This document shows positions 29,600 to 41,630 of a stretch of DNA of 64,000 nucleotides, piece by piece (the stretch's first letter is position 1; the number at the start of each line of letters is the position of its first letter). This DNA comes from Thereva unica (lineage: Eukaryota > Arthropoda > Insecta > Diptera > Therevidae). The translations under genes and the position numbers were made by a program. Where the stretch lies: contig OX465281.1 in the NCBI GenBank assembly GCA_949987705.1, forward strand, positions 200,061,112 to 200,125,111. Reading direction: 5' to 3'. Under the pieces are notes generated by a model. The model worked only from the letters and a program-made list of their open reading frames with translations. It was not told the DNA's origin and searched no databases.

Positions 29600-30189
29600 C
29601 ACTGACATATAATAATGGACTGCTCATCAGCAATTATTCCCATACAAACCGATGGCACCAAAAAGGTATAGTCGCTCGCTCATCCATAAGCCCCCAAACT
29701 GACAGAAGCACTCAGAAATAAAATCAATTAGAAAAAAATAGACGGGTATAGTGATGTTTATATCTTTTGCGTTAAATCAATTAGAAAAAAATAGACGGGT
29801 ATAGTGATGTTTATATCTTTTGCGTTAAATCAATTAGAAAAAAATAGACGGGTATAGTGATGTTTATATCTTTTGCTCTTTTCCCCATAAGCCCCCGGAC
29901 AGAATGTCAGTTGCTAAGACAGGCGTTAAGAACTTAAACCAGATACACATAAAATTTGCAAATTAATGAAAAAAAGGCATTTTAAAAGGTGAAAAAGTGA
30001 AAATAGTGTTTATTAATTTTTTTAAACAAAATATTTGTGTTGTTTTAATGTTTTACGTACGTATTTAAAAAAATGTAAATTTCAAAAGTGATTCCGGTGT
30101 TTACATGGAGTGAAAAAAGGTTTGTAGCCTATGGAACAAATTGGTGCCATGAAAAATTTCTCATAAGCAGTCCATTCTATATGTCAGTG
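29600..30189. mobile_element. 590-bp MITE CACTGACATATA, 8-bp TSD GGCTTTAC
   Basis: Ends CACTGACATATA and TATATGTCAGTG. GGCTTTAC is duplicated at 29592-29599 and 30190-30197. An 8-bp duplication points to the hAT or P type, unlike the 3-bp elements elsewhere here. A 53-bp minisatellite lies inside (29721-29877). Confidence 0.8.
29721..29877 (+). repeat. 53-bp minisatellite, three units
   Basis: Units at 29721, 29774 and 29827 begin AAATCAATTAGAAAAAAATA and are identical except for the last few bases of the third. One related unit core (GGGTATAGTGAT) occurs in the partial copy near 7535. Confidence 0.9.
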
Positions 30190-30560
30190 GGCTTTACAGA
30201 TAAATTGTATTGAAGTGGTTATACTGGACGAAACGCAACGGAATAGACCGGATCAAAGTTTCAGAACTTTGAAACTTGAAGGAACCGACGGATTGAAGTG
30301 TCTAAAGCAGCATTAAAAGCAGCTAATTTTGTCATCTATTATTTAGCCCAAAAAGTAGTCAGAGTTTGTTGAAAAATTTATAAATAAAGTGGAAGATAAT
30401 GAAATTCTTTATAATACCCATATGAAAATTTTAAGCATAAGTCCAAAATTTGGCAAAAAATTGCTGAAAAAGAAATTTGAATACGTTCGATTCCGTCAAT
30501 ATAACCAGCACAATTCCATTCCGTTGCTTTCCGTTGCGTCCAGTATAATTAAGGTTTTAT

Positions 30561-33109
30561 GATTGCAGCGCTGCAAAGGTTCTGATACGGCCTTCTGCCT
30601 GTAGTACTGCTGCTGCCACTGCTCGAAAATTAGGTTCTGATACAGCCTATCAAGTTTCAAGCTGAGGTCGCAATGATTTTACCGAAAATCCAGTTTCCAA
30701 CCAACACATACGTAACTTTCTGCAGTTCATTTTCACTATACACTCAGCAAAATTAAAAGATTCCATGGACTCAATACCAGCGCATTTATCAAAGTAAAAT
30801 CGTATACAAAAAATGTTCCAATTGGAACGAAACACACAGACGTTTTGGTCGAAAGTGGGAAAATCACCTTTGAGGGGAAATGTAAATAAAAATGACTTCA
30901 TTTGTCGAGTTCCCATCGGCCATATTGGCCGCATGTTAAGACCGTGTGAATTTTTCTTTATTGTTTGCCAACAATAAGTTTTAATAAAAATTATCCAAAG
31001 TGAATATTAATAATTTAAGAAAAAAAAAAATGAAATTGTGATTTTAATAGTTTTATAGTGCTTAAGAAAAAAAAATAAGAAAAATAAAGTGAATGAGAAA
31101 TAATATTGTGGAAACAAAGTCAATTTTTTTTATAAATGAGCAGAAAATTATTGTGTCTAATTGATCTGTGTAATACTAAAGAAATTTATTAATTAGAAAC
31201 GGTATGTAATATTATAAATATAATCGTATTATACTGTGAAAAATTAAATATTTCTTTTGAGTTCACCCTTTTTATGTACACAAAGAATAAGTTGACACCT
31301 TTTTTCCCTTGCTTGTGTTTCCCCGCGATAGAAGAGGGTCACCAGCTGTCATTCGCATGAATCTCTGCCTTTTTGTTGAAAGTAAAAATTATAAGATTTT
31401 AGAACCAGTAGAGGCTCACAATTCATGCAGCTTTCTTTCTTTAATCTAATTTAAAGATACACCGGGGCAGGAAAAATTAATTTCTCTTCGTGCATTTTTG
31501 CGAAAGGGGAAAATACATATATGTTTGGGTATTGATCGATGTTAGGCTAGAGGCAGCTGCAATGTAATCAATTTTTTTTTACACAGCAATCTATCCCAAT
31601 TTTGTGTTAAAATGAACATATTTCTTATTTCAAATAAAATCTAAAAGGCGTTTTATTATCAACTATATCTGCAAATGAAGCAGCTTTGATTCCAGCTTGT
31701 CCGTGCAAAACGCCTACTCAAAAAACTAAATTCTGAGCAGAAAATTTGGTATTGAATTTCGTCTTATCAGCAGTCTTAAAAATTCAAAAGCAAAAGGAAG
31801 TTATTTTCTTCTTACAATCTTATTAATGTGCCAAGAATCATATTATTTCTAATCCCAAAGTGGCAATTTACCACGCAGTGAGAAGAACACATCTGCCGGT
31901 TGTGCCTTCTGATTGCGCACTTTTACCTTAAGAGTAAGGTAAGACGATTTTCTACTACTACACTCCAAGTTTATTTATAAGTGGATTTGTTATAAAATGC
32001 CCAAGAAGTCAATCGCGTTTTATATCATTAATAAATGTTTATTTTAAATTCGAGAATTCGAGTGGTACTTAAAGTTTACGATTGGTTTTGTTTACATGAT
32101 TGTGTTTACATTGCAATATTACACAAGCTCCCGGCGAAACTTAAAAACTGAGAACCTTATATAAATAATCCTTTATAGAATCGAAAAAAATATATTATTA
32201 TAAAATCAATTTACCTTATTCGCGTTGGCGTCTTCATATTTCTATAATTGTACAATTGTTCATACGGAAATAACTTTTTCAATATCCATGATAGATGCCC
32301 ACGAACAAAAAAAAATGTATACATACTCTCTTTAAACTTTTTGTATGGATTAAGGACACCTAGTCTAACAACTTTTCTTCTGTGAAATTTTTTGAAACCG
32401 CGGCTTTTATCCTCCTCGTTGCTCGAGAGTCGACCTTTTTATGGTGCCCAAACAATTTATAGATACTGTTTTTTTACCAATCATAGTCGCATGAAATGGC
32501 GATGATACGCGCGAAACAAAACTCGTCCGACAAAAATGTTGGACCCTAAAGGGTGTCTACCATTCCCAAACCTATTAAATTATGGGCTGCCAAATCAGCT
32601 GATTTTTTCAGGATCGTTTAAGAAAAATATGTGGTATTACATGGTATATGTCCGACAAAATTTGTTTGCCGATTTCGCCGTCCGACGAGTCTATTTCATG
32701 AAGGGAAAAAATTTATACATAACCTCTTTTCTCTTTTGTATTTAATTTTATAATAGAAAAACAAACATTCCATATACGTTGTCCGACAAAAAAACATTGT
32801 CTGCTGATCTTTTCCACACGGCTTCATAAAAATATGTAAAATACACTTCCCACGAAGTCAAATGTATCGCAACACCTAAGGAGTCCATTTCACGCGTCAT
32901 CTATCCATTCATCAATTCCATCAGTCGTGATTGATGGAAATCAAAATATTTAGATAATTACAACAGTTATCAGCTTAGACGTTAGGTTATCCATCAGTTA
33001 TACCAGTGACTGTGGCAAAACTGGCAGCAACACCTGCCGACTGATGAACGCCTAAAATTTTATCATTCGCCTTGAATATCGCCGTCATGTAAAAACTGAA
33101 AATACCCCA
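30561..33109. other. Unassigned stretch, possible untranslated exon near 30905-31201
   Basis: No coding frame was recognised. Around 30905-31201 an AT-rich, leader-like sequence ends at a good donor (AAACG before GTATGT, 31202). It could be a non-coding first exon of staufen 18 kb downstream, but this is only a guess. GTCCGACAAAA motifs recur at 32525, 32650 and 32780. Confidence 0.2.
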
Positions 33110-33565
33110 GAAAGTATCATATGTAGTAGCCCATCAATTGCTAAGCCGCCACCGGTCAACCAAACCACGAATGTTGCGGGGTACGTGGCAAGTAAAACTG
33201 ACCCGCGAAAAGGGCATTAGAATATAGAACTACAGGAAGGGCGGGCCCTCGTCGAATTTTAGCCTAATGAAATTCTTGTTGAGTATGAGCGCTCTTATTT
33301 TGGGTTTTGTGTGTCCACTACAAGCGGAAAAAGCGAGTGGAATATAGGAGGGGCAAGTAGGAGCTCGAATTATCAATTATCTATAATTAAAGCTTGTGGT
33401 TACGCCCGTAAATACGTATTTTTAGTGTTTTTAAAATCTGAAAAATTTCACGTGAAATTATGGGGGCGGGGGTCGAGCCAAATCTCACGATATCTAACCA
33501 AGGGGAGGGGGAGTCGAAAAATCGCAAAAATTACTTACCTCACGTAATTTATGGACGTCCCCTAA
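33110..33565. repeat. Partial copy of the element at 41988-43387
   Basis: Matches 42950-43387 over most of its length (AAGCCGCCACCGGTCA, GTGTGTCCACTACAAGCG, GGTCGAGCCAAATCTCACG) and ends with the shared TAATTTATGGACG terminus. No left end was found. Confidence 0.6.
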
Positions 33566-33800
33566 GGCGTCTGGCTACCATTCCAGAGATCTCGGGTACG
33601 AATCTCGGCAGCTCCACGGTCCTTCGCCTTTTCCACTTTCCCATCTACATAACTTTCCTCCTTTCTTTCTTCTTTACATTCCTGATTCCTTCTGTCACAG
33701 CCTTCCCTAGCCCTTCCTCTCTTCACCAAAGCGCATGTCATCGGTTGATTGATGAGATTCAACTCGTTTCAGGAAGCAAAACTTTCCAGCGAGTTGTTTT
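33562..33800 (+). repeat. Possible tRNA-derived SINE head
   Basis: GGCGTCTGGCTACCATTCCA followed by GATCTCGGGTACGAATCTC resembles the anticodon arm and T arm (B box GGTTCGANTC) of a tRNA-like SINE. The pyrimidine-rich part after it (CCTTCGCC...ACATAACTT) recurs inverted near 37230-37330. No tail or target duplication was identified. Confidence 0.3.
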
Positions 33801-35739
33801 TCGATGCCCCGATGTCAAAGTCGCGATAGTAATGGTTGGGGAGTAGGTGGAACAAAAAAAATATCACGGCTAGTTCCTTCTTTCACTTCTCTTCAGTATC
33901 TTCCGACTAGAGCTGCTGTTGACATTGCACTCTATACGGAAAAAATAGATTGTCGACATTATAAATGGCCTTTCCTGCATTCTGGTAGGATTCCATCTTT
34001 TCCAGCTGCTCTACCATTGGCCATTGCATGAATTGTGGTTACCACAAAAATGTATTCTAAAATATTTATTTACTCGACTACTTTTAAATAACTGCTATTT
34101 CTAGGCCATTTGCTTGTTAGTTATTGTGTTTTATCGTTTAGTTGAAAGCTGAATGCTATTTTTACTCGCTTACGGAATTTTTAAGATCAGTGGAAATAAC
34201 CGAGCCTTGATGGAATTACTTATTTTTATTGAAACATTTTGAAATCAGAAATTTTTAAGGTTTGCTTGTTATATCTTTCTTAAAATGTCGACTCTCGTTG
34301 GTGGAAGAAATTATTGTAGACATCCTTCCTGAAAACAGGACCTTTAAATAGGAAATAAGTAGACAATTGCTAAGGTCCTTGCATGTGTCCAAAACTACCT
34401 CGATACCTCCGATATGCAAAAGGCAATTCAAAGTCATTTGAAAGGCAGAGAAAAAACTTATCATAGAATGAAACGTCTGCATATAAGGGGACAAATTAGA
34501 CCGTTCGACTGGCTTCCGCCTGGTTCAAGAAATTTTAAGTAAATGGGGCTCTTGTAGATGGTAAAAAGCAACACAGGATCCGACCCTATCATTTCTCTGC
34601 ACGAATTACAAAGGCTCAAATAGACCGAACATTTATTGCTGCGGGCTTATCTTATGCTTGCAAGATTTGAAAACTACTTAAAGAGATTCCATGGAGTTAA
34701 AAGCGAAGAAGCGTGCTAAAACTCCAATTCTTGCAGCTAGGTGTAAATTTGTGGTACAGAGTAAATTTTACTTCCGGACAGATTGGTTCTTTGATTGCGT
34801 TTCGTTAGTTTCAATTATTGCCTGGAATTTGAAATTTCAGTAGGTTAATGCGGCGAACCATGAGGCAATGGTGTGAAAATATAGTTTAAAACCTAGCTTA
34901 GCAGCCTGATTAGCATGTGACTTTGATCATCTGCAGTACTAAAGCCTATTAATGGTCTTAGCTTTCTCCGGCATTTCTTCTAATGTTCCGCCCCTGACTA
35001 ATGCCCTTCAATTACGTACTCCTAATTTAATTAGGTCCTCTTTAACGAAATCAATGGATCTCTTCGCTATTTTAATAGGATCGCTATAGTCAAGTCTTTC
35101 GGTACTCGATTCTTTATTCACATGAATATTTGGTTTTCGATTCTACCCATTTGACCGAGTACCTAGTTTTACTCATATGATTAGGTACCGATTACAAGTT
35201 GCATGCAAGTCAGAGTTCAAAGCGGATTTTGATTGAATCAATCGGTGTTCTGTACCCACAAAGTTTTTATGTAGTCACGAACATTTCGCAATATGTCATG
35301 TACACATAGAGTGCAACCACGCAACTAGAATCGGCAAGAACAGTTGCAAACTATTTTCCAATTGGTCTCGTTTCTGTTGACCTGTGAGTGGATTCCCACT
35401 TCCGTACACGGGCTAGGACGAAACAGTTGCGTATGGGGTTGGCCTAACCGTTTTTGAGATATTTCGATTTACATGTTTTTCATGAATCGTACACTCCTTT
35501 CCACGTCACCTTCGAGGTAGAGTACTAGGTGCGCTTTTTTACATGGTGTCCTTAGTAGGCATAATCCACGCATGCAAGAGGTGCAGTAGTATTGAATATC
35601 ATTTCCTAATCCCCTGATATTCTCTTTCATGGACTATTGATGGTCACAGCTAAAAAACCTGTTGTGAATTATCTATTCCTTCGCCAACTTTTAGTGCTGC
35701 TCGGCAACATTTACATCTGGTCTATTACCAAGTTCTAGG
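33801..35739. other. Unassigned stretch
   Basis: Only short open frames without recognisable domains. No terminal inverted repeats were found by eye. Confidence 0.4.
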
Positions 35740-36010
35740 CAACGAGCTCATTCCTGAAGATTCAGAAGGGCATTCAGGGATAACAATTCAAACTCTGATT
35801 GGAATCCGCAAGGATCCCGTTGAGTCGGAAGACCTAGAACAACGTGGAGCAGAACCCTATTAGCAGAGGCCGCAACAACTGGGAGATCCTAGTCAGAGCT
35901 GAGAGCTGTCGTGCAAAACAGAGTCCGCTGGAGGGCAACTGTTTCCGCCCTATGTCCCATGAGGGATTAAAGAGCGTTATGTATGTATATCAAAATTCAG
36001 CTTTTCCGGA
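35740..36010 (+). repeat. LINE 3' tail shared with 54650-54850
   Basis: The part from about 35795 to 35975 (GATTGGAATCCGCAAGGA, AGACCTAGAACAACGTGGAG, GTCCGCTGGAGGGCAACTGT) matches 54658-54835 closely. It is the C-terminal end and 3' UTR of the CR1-like LINE at 53700-54860. The upstream part is missing. Confidence 0.6.
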
Positions 36011-37609
36011 ATTTTTCGGATGTAAAAAGTCTAATTTCCCTGGACTTCTATGATACCGATGCCGAAGGATTTAGGTTGTCTAAATATGATTCCACAACCC
36101 TTCAACAATTCTAAGTGCGTTTTGAGAAATAATGAATTTTAGCGTTTTTTTTTCATTTCTCTCTAATGTGAGAAGAAATAAACAAAAGGTGCAAAATTGT
36201 ATCGAAATCATGTGAAATTTTTACAACACAAAACTAACCCGATCAAGAGACTCCCCCCTCCAGTGTGCAGCCCTCATTTCTGTGTAAATTGCAGTCTAGG
36301 GATTCCTTTATATCCAAAACAATTTGCCACAGTCAGTATTTCCGAGCTCGATACCAATTTGACGTAACGACATAAAAACAAATCTAAGGACATATAAAAT
36401 ATACACTACGAAATGCACAAGGTTTCATTTCTAAGGTTTAATAACCTTTTAAGCTGGGTTTATATGTAGCTCATTAGGGCCACACGTTGCTATACCACCT
36501 CAGACTTCACAGAACAGTCACTACTACATAATTAAGACAAGCAAAAGAATGAATACGCCACTTTAAACACATATATCTCCAATATATTAAGGGTCCAAGA
36601 GTCATTAGGGGCTCTGAGATTTGCCCATATGAAGTTTATTCAATTTAATAAAAAATTGTTAGTCTGCAGCACAATCAAGGAGTCCAGGCATAAATATACA
36701 TACATATAGCTATAGGCATAGGTTTGCATCCAACTTTGAAAAGTGGGAACAGAGACACGATATTAAAGGGATTCAACCAAACTCCTGTACCTTTTTTTCA
36801 ATGAACTACCGGATGAATAAAAAGGGGTAACACCTAATCAAGTTTAAAAAAAACTGAACATGAACGGTGGTGTATGAAATATTAATGCTATACTATAAAA
36901 TATTTTCTCACCATTGTAATAATAGCAATCGCAAAACCTCATTGTATGAACTGAAATTGCTTTGTCTCTTCCCGAGATTCGATATAATGCGAAGTCAAAA
37001 TATAGGATATGTTGGAAATGTGGCATTTCTTCCCGTTGTAGACAAAAATATAAACTGATATCATGTTATCGTAATGAAATGGAAGCTATGGAGAAATTTC
37101 CTTATCTACGAAGTGAGATAATTATAAATAATTAAACTTACGGAAATATAGGTTAGAAGAAGAATAGGTTTTACAAAGAGTTAATTTCGGTATCTATCAA
37201 ACAGTAGATGGCTTTCTCGCTTATTATACTTACAGGCGTTGGCACATGGGCATTTTTTGTAAAGAGTGAGGAAAGTAAAGAAGAGAAGTTATGTAGGTGG
37301 GACAAAATGGAAAGACGAAGGACATTTTATAGCCGAGTTAAAAGAAAATATATTCTTCCAAGAAATTCAATTTGGTCTTTTTACTAATCTTAGTCGAAAT
37401 CGAATACAGTAATGGCTGTTTATAAGTTGTCCTCAAGAGGACGTCCTAGCACCCATCCTATGGTCAATCGTGCGTGATCGACGAATTTCTTCCCGATCCT
37501 ATCCGGGGCTTTAAAGTACAGGCCTATGGAAACGATGTCGTCATAACGATTAGGGTCCCATACACTACAAGGTTTTATGCGGTTTCAGAACTCATGCAAG
37601 CCGTTCTGT
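36011..37609. other. Mostly unassigned; SINE-like piece near 37230-37330
   Basis: The minus strand of 37230-37330 resembles the pyrimidine-rich segment at 33620-33690. The rest contains no recognisable gene or repeat. Confidence 0.3.
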
Positions 37610-38345
37610 CATATTTTTTTTTTATGTGGCAGTGCTAAGCTCAGGAGTCACCCTTTGTACTACTAGTCCGTCATGTCATTTGTCATGTCATGGTGCAATG
37701 TCTAGCAGCAAGCTTAGTACGGGAGGGAGGGTGGGGGAATAGGTTAAGGATTATAAAGGTACGGGGGGTATTGAAGAAGGTGGTGATGAAGCCTGCGTTT
37801 GAACTCGGATGTTGTAGGAGCTCGGAAATACCGACTGCGAGAGATTAATCCACAGTCGAGTTGTTCTATTTACAAACGAATTCATATCTTGTTGAGTTGC
37901 AGGTGCAGGGAATGGGACGAGTGGGCTAATCTGGTGTTGCGGGTATAGGATTGCCGTGGAGGCAGGAGAGCGTTTAGCTCGGAGGAACAGTCACTATGAA
38001 AGTAGCGATAAAATTTTGTCAGTGCTGCTACATTCCTACGGTGGCTCAAGGGGTCGATGGTGGAGCAAATGGTGTCGCCATCAATTAGTTTAAGGGCCCT
38101 TTTTTGGACCTTATCTAACCATGCTAAGGTGGTTATTGGAGCGCCGCCCCAAACGATGGAGTTATATTCGAGAAGAGGCCGAATGTAGGATTTATAAATA
38201 ACAGCACGGGCCGATGGCTGGAGGAGGAACTTGCACCTCTTAAGAAATCCCAAGCACTGGGATGCTTGTTTGGCGATTTGGAATATGTGGTCATTCCATC
38301 GCAAGTCTTTGGCTAATGTCACGCCTAAGATGTGTAGGATGGTCA
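37610..38345 (-). pseudogene. Jockey-type LINE 3' end, 5'-truncated
   Basis: The 154-codon minus-strand frame (38346 down to 37882) is the C-terminal part of ORF2: LGVTLAKDLRWNDH, then YKSYIRPLLEYNSIVWGG, then VQKRALKLIDGD. Its tail continues through a 3' UTR to a T-run near 37615 (poly(A) on the minus strand). The open frame is intact, which suggests a young copy. It butts directly against another LINE at 38346. Confidence 0.75.
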
Positions 38346-38565
38346 TATGTGCGGTGTTAGAGCAAGAACTTGGATATTAACACGCAAAAAACTGTCATCG
38401 TGTCATTTCCCTCTTTGGATGGTAAGAAAAGTTTTCTCAAAGGAAGCTAAATATGTAGACATAATCCTGGATCAAAAACTCTCCTGGAGACGCCAGATCG
38501 CAAGAGTAACTGCCAAGGCAATTACATCTCAATTTGTAAGAACCGAGGTTAACGTTTTGGCTATA

Positions 38566-39452
38566 CAGGGTGTATTGCTGAAGCTGTCAAAACGCCCGGA
38601 TGTGGATAGGTCAAAACCTATCTATATATGTATGTATAGGAACACAAAATCGTATGGATGGTGGGGGAAATCGTAACGATTTAGCCGCTGAGGCGTTTTG
38701 ATTTTTTTTGGTAGAAGTTTACATATATTTTTGTAACCCTATGTTTGACTGATACTCACAAGTCTGGAAGTTGGTGGGTTGAAACCTTGACTTTTACAGT
38801 TTTAGATAGGTGGGAGTATTCTGCGTAGAGATTGCTGCTTTATTCATGAAAATATCTAATGCCGGATCCACACGTTTGCCAAAGCTTGGCAAGCGTTCGC
38901 AAATCCACACGTTTGTTTTATGCCGAATCTACAAGTTTGTGAAGGCTTGGTAAAAGATCGCAAATTCAAACGTGTGAATGAGGCGTTTGGCTTCAAAGCT
39001 TTGAAACTCTTGTGGCCGATTCAGTCGAGTATCGGTTTTTTGCCGCAAATCAAAGGAAGTTTGCGGTAAGCGTATGCGATGCGGTGTGTTCACACGTTTG
39101 TTTTAAGTTGTGAACAGAATGAATAGATGAAGTTAGAAAAATAAAAATTTAAAAATGAATGAACTTACGAAAACTGGTACAGTTTCTATGAATACAAAGG
39201 CACTCGCAATCGTGTGGATGCTCCCCAAATCCTAGCAAGCGGTTGCATTTTGCGGACGCTTGTCAAGCCTTAAAAAACGTGTGGAACCGCCATAATAGGT
39301 CAGGGTAATAGGTAATCGTCTACCAAAAATATTTCAAAACGCCCTAGCGGTTAACCGTTACGATCACTCCACACTACCCATACGATTTTTTATTCGTCTA
39401 TCCAAGACCTATCCACAACTGGGCGTTTCGACAGTTTCAGCAATACACCCTG
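38566..39452. mobile_element. Diverged relative of the 33-1127 foldback element
   Basis: The ends CAGGGTGTATTGCTGAA and TTCAGCAATACACCCTG are inverted. Inside them, AATCGTATGG, AATCGTAACG and GGCGTTTTGA motifs occur in the same order as in 33-1127. The left flank is TA; the right flank is CA, one change from a TA duplication. A second MITE sits at its centre. Confidence 0.75.
38860..39292. mobile_element. MITE TGCCGGATCCACACG, TSD TAA, nested
   Basis: The ends TGCCGGATCCACACG and CGTGTGGAACCGCCA are imperfect inverted repeats, followed by AAGCTTGGCAAGCG-like subterminal repeats. TAA lies at 38857-38859 and 39293-39295. It is inserted near the middle of the foldback element. Confidence 0.7.
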
Positions 39453-39700
39453 CATAAGACGGTCATAAGGCCCATGGTCACGTATGCATCCATCGCATGG
39501 CCAAACTAACTTCTGCCGTGATTAAGCTGGCCAGGGGGCAAAGACTGGCCTGTTTTGGTATCACGGGAACTAAAAGCATCTGTTCGACTGCGGCTATGGA
39601 GGCCCTAATGAACCTACTTCTGCTCCACCTAGTAAGGAGGCTTTGGCGGGGTCGTTACGTCTACGACAAACCGTTTATGACGATTATTCAAGTAGGATAG

Positions 39701-40104
39701 AGTGGCAGTAACGCCGGCCCTTCTTTAAAGGAAGCACGAGCGCTTCCAAAATCGATAAAGGGCTGGGCGTATATGGCCCAAAGAGCCACGATTCTGGGTT
39801 CTGGGTGAGAGGGCCCAGGACCGATCCCTGCGGAACTCCTCCATTTATCCTGTACATTATCGGCCTTTCTTCCGATTCGCAACGAAGTGATCTAGTAACT
39901 TTATTCCTTTTAGGTAAAATACCAAATAACAGTTCCGTAGGGGGATGTTTATCTGACTACCCACCCGGACTCAACACGATCCGCCGGCACTGAGCTTATG
40001 GCAGCGTGAAGCATGAGGAGCTATTTAAAGCTATAATGTGCTTCCGGTTGCCAAATCATCTGAGCGAAATAAAAAAATACAATCAAGATAGGACGATGCA
40101 GCTA
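39701..40104. other. Unassigned stretch between LINE and Harbinger relic
   Basis: May contain degraded LINE sequence, but no motif was clear enough to call. Confidence 0.3.
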
Positions 40105-40272
40105 AGGCACTACTCACACGGGGATACTCAAATCTCGTATACTAGGCGACTGAGATTCAGAGACTTGAAGACTCGAGATTTTAGTTGCTCGTCATCTTCA
40201 CACTGCTGAGACTGAAATTGGAGGTTTCCTATCAACCTACCAACCGGTTTTTTATTCAATGCACTTTGCAAA

Positions 40273-40480
40273 ATGTATAGTGACAGTAGTAGTGAAAAAG
40301 CTATCGTTACCCAATATTATTATTACCGCCGCAAAAAAAGAACAGTAAGAAGATTCTGGTTACATCCTTATATCGAAAGGAACATTAAGTGTAGAATGTT
40401 CGTTGCTGCAAAATAATTACAAGAATCTGATAGTAAAGTCCTTGCATTCTATAGAATGAGAAATGAGAAAGGGCACGTAC
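40273..40480 (+). pseudogene. Transposase N-terminal remnant (PIF/Harbinger type)
   Basis: From ATG 40273: an acidic start (MYSDSSSEK), a basic run, then RRFWLHPYIERN and VAAK, a TAA stop, and in the same frame LQESDSKVLAFYRM. The (R)R-W/F-W-x-H-P, L-Q-E-x-D and F-x-x-Y/F-R-M order is typical of the region before the DDE domain in Harbinger nucleases. The catalytic domain is missing. Confidence 0.55.
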
Positions 40481-40996
40481 CAAAAACTTACGCACCTCAT
40501 CACTCCTTCCATTCGTTGTACGAACACGAACATGAGGGAATGTGTGAGCCGGAGGAAAGAGTTCTGATAACATTGAGTTAAATCAAAAATCAATAACTCA
40601 TTTATTCAAGAGAAAACCAAAAACGAATTGTAATTAAAAATGAAGTTAAAAAGTGGAAGAATCCAGCGCTTGCTTTTTCAAAAGTGGCGAGAATTTCCAC
40701 ATGTCGCTTTCTTGATGGAGGGAAGCTGCGTCCCCGTATAGTGATGAATGTGAGGAGAACGGATATGACAAATATTGTGAAGGCGTGCTAGTTTGTTGCC
40801 TAGGTACTTGCACAGGTGCTGGAAATCCGTCGCTTTGAATGTCTGAATGACCGCAGCTGAACCTCTGTCAAAGGTGCGGTTTCTGGAAGCAAGCAAGCGA
40901 TTTCTGGAGGAAAGACATTTTTTTTTCAATCAGGATCTTTGCTTTCAGAAGCAATTTTTTTATCTATGTAGTCTTTGAATGACTTGTCCACATTTG

Positions 40997-41194
40997 TTAG
41001 CGTACGTCGTGTCCGTTCTTTGGAGTACCGACAATCTTAAAGGACTGCGACGAATCATCTTTAGCATTCAACAGTGTTGAAATATGATCGTCAGGAGGAG
41101 GTATCGTTAATGGTGTTGTTAAAGTGATATCTTCTTCTTCCTCATCAGCTAGGCATGTGTTCCATGAAGTATTAACCGATAACTGTTCTGACAC
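40997..41194 (-). pseudogene. Second-ORF remnant of the Harbinger-like element
   Basis: A 65-codon minus-strand frame beginning MSEQLSVNTSW with an acidic run (DEEEED). Its continuation past the ORF end carries a KSFKDYID...ESKDPD block before a stop. Harbinger elements often encode a MADF/Myb-like DNA-binding protein with an acidic middle and a C-terminal BESS motif. Similarity here is suggestive only. Confidence 0.3.
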
Positions 41195-41228
41195 AGTAGG
41201 GGTGGACTCTGGGTCATTGACTGCTTTA

Positions 41229-41630
41229 GGGGGCGTTCAAGTATTACGTAACGCAATTTTTGAAAATTTTTGACCCTCCCCCCCCCTCCCCCCTTGTAAC
41301 GCGCCGTAACGTTTTTCTGTACCCCCCCCCTCCCTAAACGTTACGTAACACCCAACACTTTTACCTGAAAGTGACAATTATATGACGCAAAGTACCAGAA
41401 AGCCGCTAAAATAGCTTATTTATTGTTTTAATCGCGATTACCCGTAAAACATAAACGAAAAGGGTTGCTAAGTTGGGAGATTTGAATGCCCTATTTTTTT
41501 ATTTAAATAAAAAACAATGTTACGTAACGCGTTGTTCGAACCCCCCCCCCCCGCCCCTGTAACGCATCGTAACGTTTTACAAACCCCCTCCCCCCCCCCA
41601 AAATGCGTTACGTATTACTTGAACGCTCCC
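41229..41630. mobile_element. 402-bp MITE GGGGGCGTTCAAGTATTACG, TSD TTA
   Basis: Ends GGGGGCGTTCAAGTATTACG and TACTTGAACGCTCCC. TTA lies at 41226-41228 and 41631-41633. The interior has C-runs and repeated TAACG motifs that form further inverted pairs. It is inserted in the Harbinger-like relic. Confidence 0.85.

Larger units (their letters stand above)
29455..30560. repeat. CGTCCAGTATAACC repeat family, split by the CACTGACAT element
   Basis: GTTGCGTCCAGTATAACC (about 29500) and its complement GGTTATACTGGACG (about 30215) form an inverted repeat of about 34 bp around the inserted element. Further copies of the CGTTGCGTCC motif lie near 29560 and 30535. It probably represents one or two decayed MITEs. 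Confidence 0.5.
38346..39700 (+). pseudogene. LINE ORF2 C-terminal fragment split by a foldback element
   Basis: Plus-strand coding remnant: KYVDIILDQKLSWRRQI at about 38450-38500, then after the insertion RPMVTYASIAWP at about 39470 and a QRLACFGITGTKS block near 39540. It resembles Jockey/I-type ORF2 ends. The element at 38566-39452 interrupts it. Beyond 39700 similarity fades. Confidence 0.6.

Noticed and set aside
29721..29877. CRISPR-like regular repeats
   Set aside because: The 53-bp units are contiguous without spacers and lie in a eukaryotic transposon.
33562..33762. Minus-strand frame with AAEIRTRDLWNGS
   Set aside because: This type of peptide is a common translation artefact of tRNA-like repeat sequence; treated as a possible SINE head instead of a gene.
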